Positions 9,579-18,828 of a stretch of 64,000 nucleotides of DNA are shown one piece after another. A program made the position numbers and the translations under genes. How positions within the stretch are numbered: position 1 is the first letter of the stretch; each line of letters starts with the position of its first letter. Location: assembly GCF_900187995.1 (NCBI RefSeq), contig NZ_FZNZ01000001.1:120178-184177 (forward strand). Reading direction: 5' to 3'. The stretch is from Prevotella jejuni (GTDB taxonomy: Bacteria > Bacteroidota > Bacteroidia > Bacteroidales > Bacteroidaceae). The notes below the pieces were generated by a model. It was given only the letters and a program-made list of their open reading frames with translations, was not told the origin of the DNA and did not search any database.

Positions 9579-9612
9579 TTGATCACCTTATGTCAAAAGA
9601 TTTGTACATTTG
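9579..9612 (+). promoter_or_regulatory. Promoter with no gene downstream on its strand
   Basis: TTG at 9579-9581 and TACATTTG at 9605-9612 are spaced 23 bp, within the range for Bacteroidetes promoters. No coding sequence follows on the plus strand before the convergent regulator gene, so a small RNA or antisense transcript is possible. Confidence 0.45.
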
Positions 9613-9757
9613 CGGCGTTGGTACCTTATTATATATGTGTCGTGTAGAAATATTCTAACGTAGTCCTAAACTTGTGTTTATATTTATCACGCTTAGTGTT
9701 AAGTATAAACATCAACTTATGCTGATAGCTAAAATTTCACAATCCTTTGCTCCAAAA

Positions 9758-9791
9758 TATATCAACTTGTTGTTAATAATAAGTTGATATA
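9758..9791. repeat. Inverted repeat in aroE downstream region
   Basis: TATATCAACTT (9758-9768) pairs perfectly with AAGTTGATATA (9781-9791) around a 12-nt loop. There is no clear T-run. It could end the RNA from the orphan promoter about 140 bp upstream, or bind a protein. Confidence 0.45.
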
Positions 9792-10014
9792 CTGATGTCA
9801 AGTATAAAATATCTATCTAATATCATTTTACAACTATACCCTTTCTTTCTTAGATAGCCTTTAGCTCCCTCTATTATAGAGGCTTACAAAAAAGTTAGAG
9901 AAACCTAAGTAATTACTATTTTCACGTGTTACATGTTTGTAATTAAACGAAATAAGTAATTATTTAACTTCCCCTAACCCTCTGTTTTATAACACTTGAT
10001 AGATAAAAGACCGC

Positions 10015-10614
10015 TTAATCATCAAGCAATGTTGATGACCTAACACGGCTTAATGTCTCTGGTGTCATTTGTAAATAACTGGCTATATAAACCAATGGTG
10101 CACGTAAGACAACTTGTGGATTGAGTTTACACATTCTTTTGTAACGGGCCTGTGCAGTTTCAAAACGTACGAGGTCGGCATGAATTTGCGATGTTATAAG
10201 ACTCTCTTCCAATATCTTGCGATAAAGAATCTGAATATTAACATTATGTAATGCCACCTGTTCAAGCTTCTGCTTAGGTAGTGCGTAAACCCATGTAGGC
10301 TCTAAAGCCTCTACCTGTAACTTTGTAGGTTCTTCACGGAAAAGGCTCTCTATACACATAAAGATACTTCTGTCCTCTCCTAAATGTTCGGTAATTTGCT
10401 TACCATTCTTAAAGTAGAACTGACGAATAAGTCCTTTTTCTATGTAATAGAAATGCTTACAGATTTCCCCTTCGCTGAGAATCATCTGTCCTTTGGCGAA
10501 TTTCATGGGCACAAGGATACTCTCAAGTACATCTAACTCGTCATGAGTCATCGTACTATATTTACGTGCCAATTCACGTGCAATATCTCTTGTATCATTA
10601 ACCAAATCCTTCAT
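10015..10614 (-). CDS. Crp/Fnr-family transcriptional regulator
   Basis: A 199-residue regulator with an N-terminal cyclic-nucleotide-binding-like beta-roll (about 20-130, including the FAKGQMILSEGE and KHFYYIEKGLIRQFY strands) and a C-terminal winged helix, whose recognition region is the YIASYLQMTPETLSRVRS segment. The ligand is unknown; many Bacteroidetes members do not bind cAMP. It starts 28 bp after the lepA stop, with an AAAGGAAAGG sequence before the ATG, and has no promoter of its own that I can see, so it is likely co-transcribed with lepA. No target site could be assigned. Confidence 0.88.
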   Translation of the reverse strand: MKDLVNDTRDIARELARKYSTMTHDELDVLESILVPMKFAKGQMILSEGEICKHFYYIEKGLIRQFYFKNGKQITEHLGEDRSIFMCIESLFREEPTKLQVEALEPTWVYALPKQKLEQVALHNVNIQILYRKILEESLITSQIHADLVRFETAQARYKRMCKLNPQVVLRAPLVYIASYLQMTPETLSRVRSSTLLDD

Positions 10615-10642
10615 ATTCCTTTCCTTTCTTATTACTTTGACT

Positions 10643-12424
10643 TTAATCCAACTTCAATACGGCAAGGAATGCTTTCTGTGGAACTTGTACGTTTCCAATC
10701 TGTTTCATACGTTTCTTACCTTTCTTCTGCTTCTCTAAGAGCTTACGCTTACGGCTAATATCACCACCATAACACTTTGCGGTAACATCTTTACGTACCT
10801 GCTTAACGGTTTCTCGTGCAATGATTTTAGCACCGATAGCAGCTTGTATAGCGATGTCAAATTGCTGGCGTGGTATCAAGTCTTTCAGCTTCTCACATAT
10901 CCTTCTTCCAAATCCGACAGCATTACTCTCATGTGTCAGAGTAGAAAGGGCATCAACGGCCTCTCCATTCAGAAGAATATCAAGCTTTGCTAACTTGGAT
11001 GAACGGAAAGAATCAATGTGATAATCAAATGAGGCGTATCCTTTAGAAATACTCTTCAATTTATCATAGAAGTCAATCACAATCTCACCCAATGGTATCA
11101 TAAAGATGAGTTCCAATCTATTTCCACTCACGTAGTTCTGACTGACAAGCTCACCACGTTTATCAAGACACAACGTCATAATAGGTCCAATGTATTCACT
11201 GGAGGTAATGATAGAGGCCTTAATATAAGGTTCTTCAATATGATCAATCATAGTCTGATCTGGAAGGCCAGAGGGGTTGTGAACCTCTTTAACATTCCCT
11301 TGTTTGTCATATACCATGTAGCTAACGTTAGGTACGGTGGTAATAACATCCATATTGAACTCTCTATCTAATCGTTCCTGCACAATCTCCATGTGAAGCA
11401 ATCCTAAGAAGCCACAACGGAAACCGAATCCCAAAGCTTGCGAACTCTCTGGTTGGAACGTAAGTGAAGCGTCATTAAGTTGAAGTTTCTCTAAGGAAGC
11501 ACGCAACCCTTCGTAGTCATTTGGGTCGATAGGATAGACGCCCGCAAAGACCATTGGTTTTACCTCTTGGAAGCCTTCAATGGCATGTTTGCAAGGATTG
11601 ACAATGTGTGTTACTGTATCGCCCACCTTTACCTCAGTAGCATTCTTAATACCAGAAATGATATATCCTACCTCACCTGTTGACAGTTGTTGGGTTGGCA
11701 TCATCTCCATCTTTAATACGCCAACTTCATCAGCGGTATATTCCATACCAGTCTGTACAAACTTAACCTTATCACCTTTTTTTATGACTCCGTTCTCAAC
11801 CTTGCAAAGCGTGATAATACCACGGAAAGAGTTGAAGATAGAGTCAAAGATGAGGGCCTGAAGTGGAGCGTTGACATCTCCTGTTGGTGAAGGGATGCGT
11901 TTTATGATAGCTTCAAGTATGTCTGGTACGCCTTCCCCCGTCTTTCCACTTGCTCGAATGATGTCCTTTGGGTCACAACCAATAAGGTCGACAATCTCAT
12001 CCTCGACCTCTTCAGGCATTGCGTTAGGCATATCTATCTTATTGATAACAGGGATAATCTCCAAATTATGGTCGATAGCCATATAGAGGTTAGAGATAGT
12101 CTGCGCCTGTACGCCCTGCGTTGCATCAACGATAAGCAATGCACCTTCACACGCTGCAATGCTTCGTGACACCTCATACGAGAAGTCAACATGTCCTGGA
12201 GTATCAATAAGATTAAGTACATATTTCTCCTTACCTAATGTGTACTCCATCTGGATAGCATGACTTTTGATAGTTATACCACGTTCACGCTCCAAATCCA
12301 TATCGTCAAGCATCTGCCCTTCAGTAATTTTTATCGTCTGTGTGTACTCTAAAAGACGATCAGCCAAGGTTGATTTACCATGGTCAATATGGGCAATAAT
12401 GCAGAAATTCCTTATATGATTCAT
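10643..12424 (-). CDS. lepA: Elongation factor 4 (LepA)
   Basis: A ribosomal GTPase that binds elongating ribosomes and can back-translocate tRNA. GTPase motifs are AHIDHGKST (G1), DTPGH (G3) and NKID (G4), followed by EF-G-like domains and the LepA C-terminal domain with its basic tail. I take the start as the ATG at 12424 ([16 protein letters not shown]), giving 593 residues, close to E. coli LepA. A longer TTG reading from 12451 would begin inside the promoter box at 12449-12456. The Crp-type gene follows in the same unit. Confidence 0.97.
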   Translation of the reverse strand: MNHIRNFCIIAHIDHGKSTLADRLLEYTQTIKITEGQMLDDMDLERERGITIKSHAIQMEYTLGKEKYVLNLIDTPGHVDFSYEVSRSIAACEGALLIVDATQGVQAQTISNLYMAIDHNLEIIPVINKIDMPNAMPEEVEDEIVDLIGCDPKDIIRASGKTGEGVPDILEAIIKRIPSPTGDVNAPLQALIFDSIFNSFRGIITLCKVENGVIKKGDKVKFVQTGMEYTADEVGVLKMEMMPTQQLSTGEVGYIISGIKNATEVKVGDTVTHIVNPCKHAIEGFQEVKPMVFAGVYPIDPNDYEGLRASLEKLQLNDASLTFQPESSQALGFGFRCGFLGLLHMEIVQERLDREFNMDVITTVPNVSYMVYDKQGNVKEVHNPSGLPDQTMIDHIEEPYIKASIITSSEYIGPIMTLCLDKRGELVSQNYVSGNRLELIFMIPLGEIVIDFYDKLKSISKGYASFDYHIDSFRSSKLAKLDILLNGEAVDALSTLTHESNAVGFGRRICEKLKDLIPRQQFDIAIQAAIGAKIIARETVKQVRKDVTAKCYGGDISRKRKLLEKQKKGKKRMKQIGNVQVPQKAFLAVLKLD

Positions 12425-12448
12425 TCGTTTGTCTATATTTTCAATCTG

Positions 12449-12456
12449 CAAATATA
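12449..12456 (-). promoter_or_regulatory. lepA promoter -7 box
   Basis: TATATTTG on the minus strand, 24 bp upstream of the lepA ATG at 12424. It overlaps the alternative TTG at 12451 and so rules that start out. Confidence 0.6.
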
Positions 12457-12510
12457 ATGATTTTTATTGAGAATTAAGAACGTTAAAATAAGAAATTGTT
12501 TATTTTTTCT

Positions 12511-12518
12511 TATCTTTG
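12511..12518 (+). promoter_or_regulatory. Promoter -7 box for the small lipoprotein gene
   Basis: TATCTTTG matches TAnnTTTG and lies about 85 bp upstream of the ATG at 12604, implying a long leader. A correctly spaced -33 TTG is not obvious. Confidence 0.5.
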
Positions 12519-12603
12519 CATTGGATATATAGTTAGAAAGAAAGTTAAAAGACTGTTCTTGGTTAGATAGTCCTAAACTGTAATTAACATTAAATTAAAA
12601 GGA

Positions 12604-12996
12604 ATGAAACATTTATTTTATGCAGCTTTATTGCTACTTTCACTCTCTGCCTGTCGTAATAGTTTAGAGGAAAGGGCAGCACAAGAATGTAAAGAATATA
12701 CCGAGAAGAAATGCCCGACTCCTGTTGTTAATGACACGAGAATGGATAGCATGGTTTTTGAGGCACCTTCTCGCACTATCCATTATTACTATTCACTTGT
12801 TGGTAAAGCTGATAACGAGCAGGCTGTCCACGCTAAGAGAGCAGAGCTCAGAAAGGCTTTACGTGATGCGTTGAAGGCTGACCCTGGTTCGAAAGGGTAC
12901 AAGGATGCTGGATTTAATTTCCAATATACCTATCGTTCTGGTGCTACTCCATCAAAAGTATTGCTAGATGAGACTTACACTAAAAAGGATTATTGA
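12604..12996 (+). CDS. Small secreted lipoprotein of unknown function
   Basis: A 130-residue protein with a hydrophobic signal peptide and a lipobox ending LSAC at Cys17, so it should be lipid-anchored in the envelope. The mature part is rich in charged residues and has two further cysteines close together in the ECKEYTEKKC stretch. I do not recognise a family. It stands alone, with its own promoter box upstream and a symmetric hairpin shared with the convergent HAD gene downstream. Confidence 0.8.
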   Translation: MKHLFYAALLLLSLSACRNSLEERAAQECKEYTEKKCPTPVVNDTRMDSMVFEAPSRTIHYYYSLVGKADNEQAVHAKRAELRKALRDALKADPGSKGYKDAGFNFQYTYRSGATPSKVLLDETYTKKDY

Positions 12997-13040
12997 GCCT
13001 TGTTAGGCTTCTTGAGTAATCTCTTCTACTAATATTTATT

Positions 13041-13078
13041 CCAATTACTTGCCATTTAATTGAATAGCAAGTAATTGG
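13041..13078. terminator. Hairpin between convergent genes
   Basis: CCAATTACTTGC (13041-13052) pairs perfectly with GCAAGTAATTGG (13067-13078) around a 14-nt loop. It sits between two converging genes and could serve both, though the T-runs are weak. Confidence 0.5.
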
Positions 13079-13085
13079 TTAATCG

Positions 13086-13733
13086 TTATAACCTGCTTAG
13101 AATTTCAATTGGTTTTTCTACGAACAGAGAGCCTCCATGCTCTATTAAGAAGTCTTTATCACGAAATCCCCAAAGCACACTAATACAAGGTAAGCCACAA
13201 TTCTTTGCTGTCATGATATCTACATCACTATCGCCTATATACACGGCATCTTCTTTTGATACATTTAGTTGACGCAAAGCTTCTAATACAGTGTCGGGAG
13301 CTGGTTTCTTCCTAATGTTCTCTCGCTCTCCTATTGCTACCTCTATCGTATCCGGGAAAAAATGTTTTGCAAGGTCTTGTGTGGCCGCATAGAATTTGTT
13401 ACTTACAATAGCAAGGTGCTTACCACGTCGTTTTAGTTCATGTAACAGTTCTGGTACACCATCGTATGGACGTGTTGTGTCAAGATTATGTTCCATATAA
13501 TGTTCTCGGAATTTTGCGTATGTTTCCTCGAACTTAGGGTTATTAACTCCCTCTGGGATAGCTCGTTCCATTAATAGCTTAACACCATTACCAACGAACA
13601 TACGTACTTCCTCTATTGTTCGTTCAGGCATGCCAGCCCAACGAAGCGCATAATTTGTACTTGATGCTAAATCGTTTAGCGTACTAAGTAATGTACCATC
13701 TAAATCGAAGATATAAGTCTTAAAATCTCTCAT
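13086..13733 (-). CDS. HAD-superfamily phosphatase, phosphoglycolate phosphatase-like
   Basis: A HAD hydrolase of about 215 residues with the nucleophile motif YIFDLDGTLLST at the N-terminus, a helical cap domain, the AIVSNKF motif II Ser, a conserved Lys in RKKPAPD, and the metal-binding YIGDSDVDI motif IV. It resembles Gph, which clears 2-phosphoglycolate, but HAD substrate specificity cannot be read from motifs. The start is the ATG at 13733: a longer TTG reading from 13757 overlaps the promoter box at 13755-13762, and AAAAGGAT lies just ahead of the ATG. Confidence 0.9.
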   Translation of the reverse strand: MRDFKTYIFDLDGTLLSTLNDLASSTNYALRWAGMPERTIEEVRMFVGNGVKLLMERAIPEGVNNPKFEETYAKFREHYMEHNLDTTRPYDGVPELLHELKRRGKHLAIVSNKFYAATQDLAKHFFPDTIEVAIGERENIRKKPAPDTVLEALRQLNVSKEDAVYIGDSDVDIMTAKNCGLPCISVLWGFRDKDFLIEHGGSLFVEKPIEILSRL

Positions 13734-13754
13734 TATCCTTTTATTAATCTCAGA

Positions 13755-13762
13755 CAAAAGTA
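13755..13762 (-). promoter_or_regulatory. Promoter -7 box of the HAD phosphatase gene
   Basis: TACTTTTG on the minus strand, 21 bp upstream of the ATG at 13733. It fixes the start by excluding the TTG at 13757. Confidence 0.6.
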
Positions 13763-13833
13763 CATAATAATATAGACATTAGGTTACTTTTTCCCTTAAA
13801 TTTCGAAAAAGAGGCTATCAAAGTTGCTTGTCA

Positions 13834-13866
13834 TTGCTCAATTAATACTTAAATATTGTACCTTTG
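13834..13866 (+). promoter_or_regulatory. mltG promoter
   Basis: TTG at 13834-13836 and TACCTTTG at 13859-13866 are spaced 22 bp. The mltG ATG is 26 bp downstream. Confidence 0.65.
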
Positions 13867-13892
13867 CACCTTAGAAGAATAAATTTAAGACA

Positions 13893-14927
13893 ATGAGTAA
13901 GAATAAAAAGAAGGGAAAAGGAACAACTTCCCGTTGGATTTTAATATCAGTTCTTGTCGTATTAGCTGGTGTAACATATTTTCTTTTCTTCTCTGGAATG
14001 TCTCGTACAGGTAATGAGACATACATTCAGATTGACGAAGATGACAATATTGACTCTGTATATGCCAAGCTTCAACCGCTCTCAACTCCTCAAGGATTTT
14101 GGGTCTTTAAGCAGATTGCTGGGGTAATGGGATATGCGAAAAAGATACGTCCTGGTAGATTTGTTGTAGGCTCTTCTGGTTCACTTCAGACATCACGTCA
14201 TATTATTAATGGTTTACAAGCACCAGTGAAAGTAACTATACGGTCTGTAAGAACGATAGACGACCTTGCTACAGACGTAAGTGAAAAACTGATGTTTACA
14301 CGTGCTGAACTGCTTTCACGCCTCAAATCAAAAGAGGTATGTAAGAAATATGGCTTCACGCCAGAGACTATCCCAGCAATGTTTATTCCTAATACGTACG
14401 ACTTTTATTGGAATATTTCTGTCGATAAGTTCCTCGATAAGATGAGTGAAGAGAATAAGAAGTTCTGGAATTTTGAACGTAAAGAGAAAGCTAAGCAGGC
14501 TGGATTTACTGAGAGTGAGATAGTTACACTCGCAAGTATTGTGGATGAGGAGACGGATAATGAGGCTGAAATGCCAAATATTGCGGGTATGTATATCAAC
14601 CGTTTGCACCTCAACATGCCTCTCCAAGCCGACCCAACTGTGAAGTTTGCTACTAAGAATTTCACTGCTCATCGTATTTATCAGAAGTGGCTTACGATAG
14701 ACAATCCATATAACACCTATAAATATCGTGGTCTTCCTCCTGGGCCTATTCGCATCCCTTCAGTTGCAGCAATTGATGCTGTACTTAATTATGTACACCA
14801 TGATTATATCTATATGTGTGCAAAAGAAGACTTTAGTGGAACCCATAACTTTGCTAAGACATACGAGGAGCATCAGAAAAATGCTGCAAAATATGCAAAA
14901 GCACTGAATGAACATGGAATAAATTAA
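13893..14927 (+). CDS. mltG: Endolytic murein transglycosylase MltG (YceG-like)
   Basis: An inner-membrane lytic transglycosylase thought to cut nascent glycan strands and set their length. The protein has 344 residues: a basic N-terminus, one membrane segment (about 13-31), a LysM-like region, then the catalytic YceG domain with the conserved glutamate motif ASIVDEET and the NRLHLNMPLQADPTVKFA stretch, and a C-terminal LPPGPIRIPS motif. The length is close to E. coli MltG. The gene is monocistronic with its own promoter. The following 1.2 kb is non-coding and holds two repeat families. Confidence 0.95.
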   Translation: MSKNKKKGKGTTSRWILISVLVVLAGVTYFLFFSGMSRTGNETYIQIDEDDNIDSVYAKLQPLSTPQGFWVFKQIAGVMGYAKKIRPGRFVVGSSGSLQTSRHIINGLQAPVKVTIRSVRTIDDLATDVSEKLMFTRAELLSRLKSKEVCKKYGFTPETIPAMFIPNTYDFYWNISVDKFLDKMSEENKKFWNFERKEKAKQAGFTESEIVTLASIVDEETDNEAEMPNIAGMYINRLHLNMPLQADPTVKFATKNFTAHRIYQKWLTIDNPYNTYKYRGLPPGPIRIPSVAAIDAVLNYVHHDYIYMCAKEDFSGTHNFAKTYEEHQKNAAKYAKALNEHGIN

Positions 14928-15319
14928 GGTGGTGATATTTAGTATCCTACCCTCGCTATCGATATTACAAGTCTATCTTTTATGGCGTTATTCTCTGGCT
15001 TCTTCGTATGTTGGTGACGATTGAACAAGACATACACCCTTGACATCTGTGTTCTTCTGTGAGAGGAATAAGGCTTTATTCTTCCATAGAAGAGCACAGG
15101 GCGATTGGTTAATACGATATCATGTTACACATATATATTCTTGCAATTTAAAATGTTGTAGACGAGTATTCACATCTTAAAGTATAAAGATTAAGAGTGG
15201 AGATGAATGTAAAAAGCTCTTACAAAATATTCTTGTAAATATAATTAAAAGGAAAGGTAATTCTCGTATAAGCTAAGGTTGACAACTAACAGTAAACCAA
15301 TTAGTTATAATCAGTGCAG

Positions 15320-15416
15320 AAGAACATGCCTAATAAGACGCAAGAAGAGCCTTAGTAACAATCAAGAAGGGCGTCTTCTTGAAGCCTATTGGGCATCTTC
15401 TTGAAGCATGAAGGGC
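15320..15416. repeat. 22-bp-period palindrome array, copy A (5 units)
   Basis: Units begin at 15320, 15342, 15364, 15386 and 15408, exactly 22 bp apart. The best unit, 15364-15380, reads AAGAAGGGCGTCTTCTT; the others are degenerate. Each unit is an imperfect palindrome. The period is not a multiple of 3, so the array is not coding. Confidence 0.75.
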
Positions 15417-15828
15417 AAGTATTGGCTTTGAAAAGTATGAAAAAGGTTTACAACACAAGCCTGCTGACTCACTATAAATCACATTCCCGTACGAGAATAT
15501 CATAGATGATGAGATGATAAATTACGGTTCTAACAAACTATTCTCACAATATTCTTAACCATAACTGATAGTATATAACCTAATTCGTCTGTAACAAAAT
15601 GGCAATATGGTGTAGTCCTTTACTCTTTATAAGCTAATAATCTGGGGGACAAATCTACTTATAAGGTATCATTCTGTTTGCTTTATTTTGCGTTTATTGC
15701 GGTGGTGAAAATGAAATAAAATATCTTGAATTAGTATTTTAACATTGTGTCTACTGCAAAAATTAGTTTTCTCATGATAATAGTTTCCTGCATGCTCCGC
15801 CACTATAGGGCGATGACAACGTATTTCA

Positions 15829-15944
15829 TAATAAAATATTTTTGCTGTCATTACTGTCATTCGTTATCATACCCTAACTTGTTGGTTTACAGTAGAGTTG
15901 TGAGAAATGTTAAATATGACAGCAAAACAAAATAAAAAATATTC
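15829..15944 (-). repeat. ~115-bp dispersed element, copy 1
   Basis: Read on the minus strand it starts TTTTTATTTTGTTTTGCTGT and ends with ATGACAGTAATGACAG then an AT-rich tail. It matches the copy at 21805-21920 at both ends, with nearly the same internal length (79 versus 78 bp between conserved blocks) but a diverged centre. Confidence 0.7.
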
Positions 15945-16051
15945 TTGAAATAATGTGTGTTTTTATCCTTCTCAATTGGATGGCTATTTTACTTTATTAA
16001 TTGAAAAGGCTGAAGATAAGGTTAGTATAAAATACTTTCTTTATTGAACGA

Positions 16052-16092
16052 TTATGGGCTGAAAGCCAATCTTTGAGAATTTCAGCCCATAA
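16052..16092 (-). terminator. Hairpin after the pseudouridine synthase gene
   Basis: TTATGGGCTGAAA (16052-16064) pairs perfectly with TTTCAGCCCATAA (16080-16092). It lies just past the stop of the minus-strand gene, but the following sequence is only weakly T-rich. Confidence 0.5.
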
Positions 16093-16152
16093 ACTTTATC
16101 TGCTACTCGGAAGGAATAGATGTAGTATGCGGTTGCTTGTCTATAATTCCAA

Positions 16153-16824
16153 TTAAAAATTGCCTATTGCCTGCCATAGGTTATCGTTAGGGAGAGGTGA
16201 CTCAATACAAATATTCTCTTTTGAAACGGGGTGAATAAATTCGATCCGATGGCTTAGCAAACTGATACTACCATCTGAATTAGAACGTTGTGCGCCATAT
16301 TTTAGATCGCCTTTTATAGGGCAATCCATGTTAGAAAGTTGGCAACGAATCTGATGATGACGCCCAGTCATTAGATTGATTTCCAGTAATGTATAACGTT
16401 CAGATTGATTGATTACTTTATAATGTAAGATAGATTTCTTGGATGTAGGGACCTGGTGGTTATAGGCGTAACTCTTATTCTGTCGTTCGTTACGTACAAG
16501 CCAGTCTGTTAATGTCGCTTCTTTCTCCAATGGTGGACGTGTAACAATGGCCCAATAAGTCTTATGCACCTCACCATTTCGGAACATATTGTTAAGTCTT
16601 GTAAGTGCTTTTGACGTTTTTGCAAATACAACTAATCCTGAAACAGGACGATCGAGACGATGCACAATACCTAAGAAAACATTACCAGGCTTCTGGTATT
16701 TGTCCTTAATCCATCGTTTGACAATCTCAGACAATGGTTCGTCACCAGTCTTATCACCTTGAACTATTTCGCCTGCTTCCTTATAGACGATTATGATATG
16801 ATTATCTTCGTATAGTACTTCCAT
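16153..16824 (-). CDS. RluA-family RNA pseudouridine synthase
   Basis: Converts uridine to pseudouridine in rRNA or tRNA. It has the RluA-family catalytic motif GIVHRLDRPVSGLVVFAKT, with its nucleophilic Asp, and the later GRHHQIRCQL and LLSHRIEF segments. There is no N-terminal S4 domain, as in RluA/RluC-like short forms; the exact target base cannot be told. I start at the ATG at 16824 (MEVLYEDNHIII, 223 residues), where family homology begins, rather than the TTG at 16833. Confidence 0.9.
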   Translation of the reverse strand: MEVLYEDNHIIIVYKEAGEIVQGDKTGDEPLSEIVKRWIKDKYQKPGNVFLGIVHRLDRPVSGLVVFAKTSKALTRLNNMFRNGEVHKTYWAIVTRPPLEKEATLTDWLVRNERQNKSYAYNHQVPTSKKSILHYKVINQSERYTLLEINLMTGRHHQIRCQLSNMDCPIKGDLKYGAQRSNSDGSISLLSHRIEFIHPVSKENICIESPLPNDNLWQAIGNF

Positions 16825-17038
16825 AGTCAACAATACCTTACAAGAGAGTTATAAAAACAGATTAACAATAAAAAGAGTAACTTATTAGTTGATTACTACG
16901 TATGTCTGAGTAATTAGAATAAGGTATTCCCCACCTTATATATATAAGATAAGGATTTGTAAATGTAATTCAGAGAGACATTAGTATATCTTCCTCCCTC
17001 CTATATCTGCATGATATAAGGAGAGAGGGAGAAATGTA

Positions 17039-17785
17039 TTACATATTCATACCACCATCAACCTGGATAACCTGACCAGACACATAACTTGATAGTTCAG
17101 AGCCAAGATATACCGCTGTGTTAGCAATATCGTCAACGGTACCACCACGGCGGAGAGGAATCTTTGATGTCCATTCCTTACGAATGTCGTCGTCCAAAGC
17201 CTGTGTCATTGCGGTATCAATGAAACCTGGAGCGATAGCATTTGCACGGATACCCTTAGGACCCATCTCCTGTGCAACACTTTTAGCCAAGGCTATCATA
17301 CCAGCCTTTGATGCTGCATAATTAGCCTGACCAGCATTACCATGTACGCCGACTACACTGGCCATATTGATAATACTACCATTACGCTGACGCATCATTA
17401 CTGGAACACAAGCATGAATGAAGTTGAAAGCACTCTTAAGGTTCACTGCTATAACAGCATCCCACTGCTGCTCAGTCATTCGAAGCATAAGACCATCTTT
17501 TGTTATACCGGCATTGTTAACAAGAATATCAATAGAACCAAATTCCTCTTTGACCTGCTTTACAACCTCTTCTGACTGTGCGAAATCTGCAGCATTACTT
17601 GCGTAACCCTTTACTTTTACGCCCTTAGCAGCAATCTCTGCCTCTGTTGCTTTACCATTCTCATCGATAACAAGATCGGTGAATGCAATGTTTGCACCCT
17701 CTTCTGCAAACTTTAATGCGATTGCCTTACCAATACCACGTGCAGCACCTGTAATCAGAGCTGTTTTACCTTCCAATAATTTCAT
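17039..17785 (-). CDS. fabG: 3-oxoacyl-[acyl-carrier-protein] reductase
   Basis: NADPH-dependent reduction of 3-oxoacyl-ACP in fatty acid elongation. It is a classical short-chain dehydrogenase of 248 residues with TGAARGIGKAIA nucleotide loop, NNAG motif, the catalytic Ser in NMASVVG and the Tyr-x-x-x-Lys in NYAASKAG. C-terminal VSGQVIQVDGGMNM is the FabG ending. It begins 66 bp after the TetR gene and shares its direction, so the regulator is probably co-transcribed with it and could control lipid genes. Confidence 0.95.
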   Translation of the reverse strand: MKLLEGKTALITGAARGIGKAIALKFAEEGANIAFTDLVIDENGKATEAEIAAKGVKVKGYASNAADFAQSEEVVKQVKEEFGSIDILVNNAGITKDGLMLRMTEQQWDAVIAVNLKSAFNFIHACVPVMMRQRNGSIINMASVVGVHGNAGQANYAASKAGMIALAKSVAQEMGPKGIRANAIAPGFIDTAMTQALDDDIRKEWTSKIPLRRGGTVDDIANTAVYLGSELSSYVSGQVIQVDGGMNM

Positions 17786-17851
17786 GTTGTTTTGATTTAT
17801 ATTGTTAGTTTATGAATATACAAACTGAATGATAGGTTGCCTTAGTGTTAA

Positions 17852-18445
17852 TTATTTCAAACCATTTTTACCTAAAGCACCATATACAACCTTTGCAACA
17901 AGTGGACGTGAAGACTCCTCGGTTAAACCATGTCCTAATCGCCCATAGATAAATGGAACTTCAAGTCCCTTAATACAATAATGGGTAATATCAGCAACAA
18001 GTTCTACATTCTCTATGTCAAAGTCTCCATCCTCTTTAGCGTCAGAATAAACCTTTCGGAAAAGTTCTATCTCGTCTTCATCAAAGTTCTTTCGTGCCTT
18101 CTCTACCATCCAAATATTCCTAAAGAACTCTGCACGTAAATTACCATTACGCATAACAGTTTCTTTAATCATACTAAGATGTGTGTAAATAAGCTCGATG
18201 ATTTTATCTTGAGGGCTTATACTCTTTGCTGCTACCTCGTCTAACTTATCAGATAGGCGTTCTAACTCCGACTCTATAACGGCATAATAGACATCATCTT
18301 TACTCTTAAAATAAGTATAGAGTGTACGTCTACCCTTCCCTGATGCCTTAGCAATGTCGTTCATTGTTGTGTTTGCAATGCCATTCTTCGCAAAAAGCTG
18401 GCGCGCTACATCAACGAGCTTTTGTCTTGTCTTTGATATTGACAT
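17852..18445 (-). CDS. TetR/AcrR-family transcriptional regulator
   Basis: An N-terminal TetR helix-turn-helix is visible in the segment around IAKASGKGRRTLYTYFKSKDDVYYAV; the remaining ~140 residues are a helical ligand-binding domain. The signal it senses is unknown. I start at the ATG at 18445 (MSISKTRQK, 197 residues): the longer TTG start at 18484 is only 11 bp from the promoter box at 18495-18502, around the expected transcription start. fabG lies 66 bp downstream, which suggests regulation of fatty acid synthesis, as is common for TetR neighbours. Confidence 0.9.
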   Translation of the reverse strand: MSISKTRQKLVDVARQLFAKNGIANTTMNDIAKASGKGRRTLYTYFKSKDDVYYAVIESELERLSDKLDEVAAKSISPQDKIIELIYTHLSMIKETVMRNGNLRAEFFRNIWMVEKARKNFDEDEIELFRKVYSDAKEDGDFDIENVELVADITHYCIKGLEVPFIYGRLGHGLTEESSRPLVAKVVYGALGKNGLK

Positions 18446-18494
18446 ACCCTTGTGATTATCTATTAAATCATTTGCACAACGCAAATATCATGTG

Positions 18495-18502
18495 CAAAAG
18501 TA
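18495..18502 (-). promoter_or_regulatory. Promoter -7 box of the tetR-fabG unit
   Basis: TACTTTTG on the minus strand, about 50 bp upstream of the ATG at 18445. Confidence 0.55.
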
Positions 18503-18702
18503 TAGATTATATCTGAATTTAGCAAATTTACACGTATAAAAGTTTTCTTTTTTTAATCTTTTTATCCTATATGTTGTTCGATAATGCGGATTGTTTACTT
18601 CTCTATTAGATAATATATAATCATATAGTTTACTGATGGAATGATAATAATTACTCCCATGAACTATTACTGTTTATAAGATTTTATAGATTTAAAAGGC
18701 AT

Positions 18703-18737
18703 AAAAAAATTATCCCCCGATTCACATCGAGGGATAA
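18703..18737 (-). terminator. galE intrinsic terminator
   Basis: TTATCCCCCGA (18710-18720) pairs with TCGAGGGATAA (18727-18737), loop 6 nt. On the minus strand a 7-T run follows (complement of 18703-18709). A smaller hairpin, GCAGGT/ACCTGC at 18761-18775, lies between it and galE. Confidence 0.8.
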
Positions 18738-18828
18738 CAACAACACAAACACAAAATAAAGCAGGTTTCACCTGCAATACTGTTTTTGTTTACTAATCTT
18801 GACTTATATTAATCGTAAAAAAAGAAAA

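Larger units (their letters stand above)
9444..10014. other. Intergenic region aroE/Crp-type regulator with an orphan promoter
   Basis: This 571-bp stretch between converging genes has no convincing ORF. It contains a good promoter match pointing right (9579-9612) and an 11-bp inverted repeat (9758-9791), each listed separately. Confidence 0.6.
14928..16152. other. 1.2-kb repeat-bearing intergenic region
   Basis: No credible gene lies between the convergent mltG and pseudouridine synthase genes; the short open frames here cover repeats. It holds a 22-bp-period palindrome array (15320-15416), one copy of a ~115-bp dispersed element (15829-15944) and a hairpin at 16052-16092. The rest shows nothing I can identify. 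Confidence 0.65.

Noticed and set aside
13733..13757. TTG start for the HAD phosphatase
   Set aside because: It overlaps the promoter -7 box; the ATG at 13733 fits better.
15320..15416. CRISPR array
   Set aside because: Regular spacing suggested one, but the period is 22 bp with only ~5 bp between units, the units are palindromic and degenerate, and no cas gene is in the window.
15669..15935. Two short ORFs in the region after mltG
   Set aside because: They overlap the dispersed ~115-bp repeat, are on opposite strands, and have no start signals or protein-like composition.
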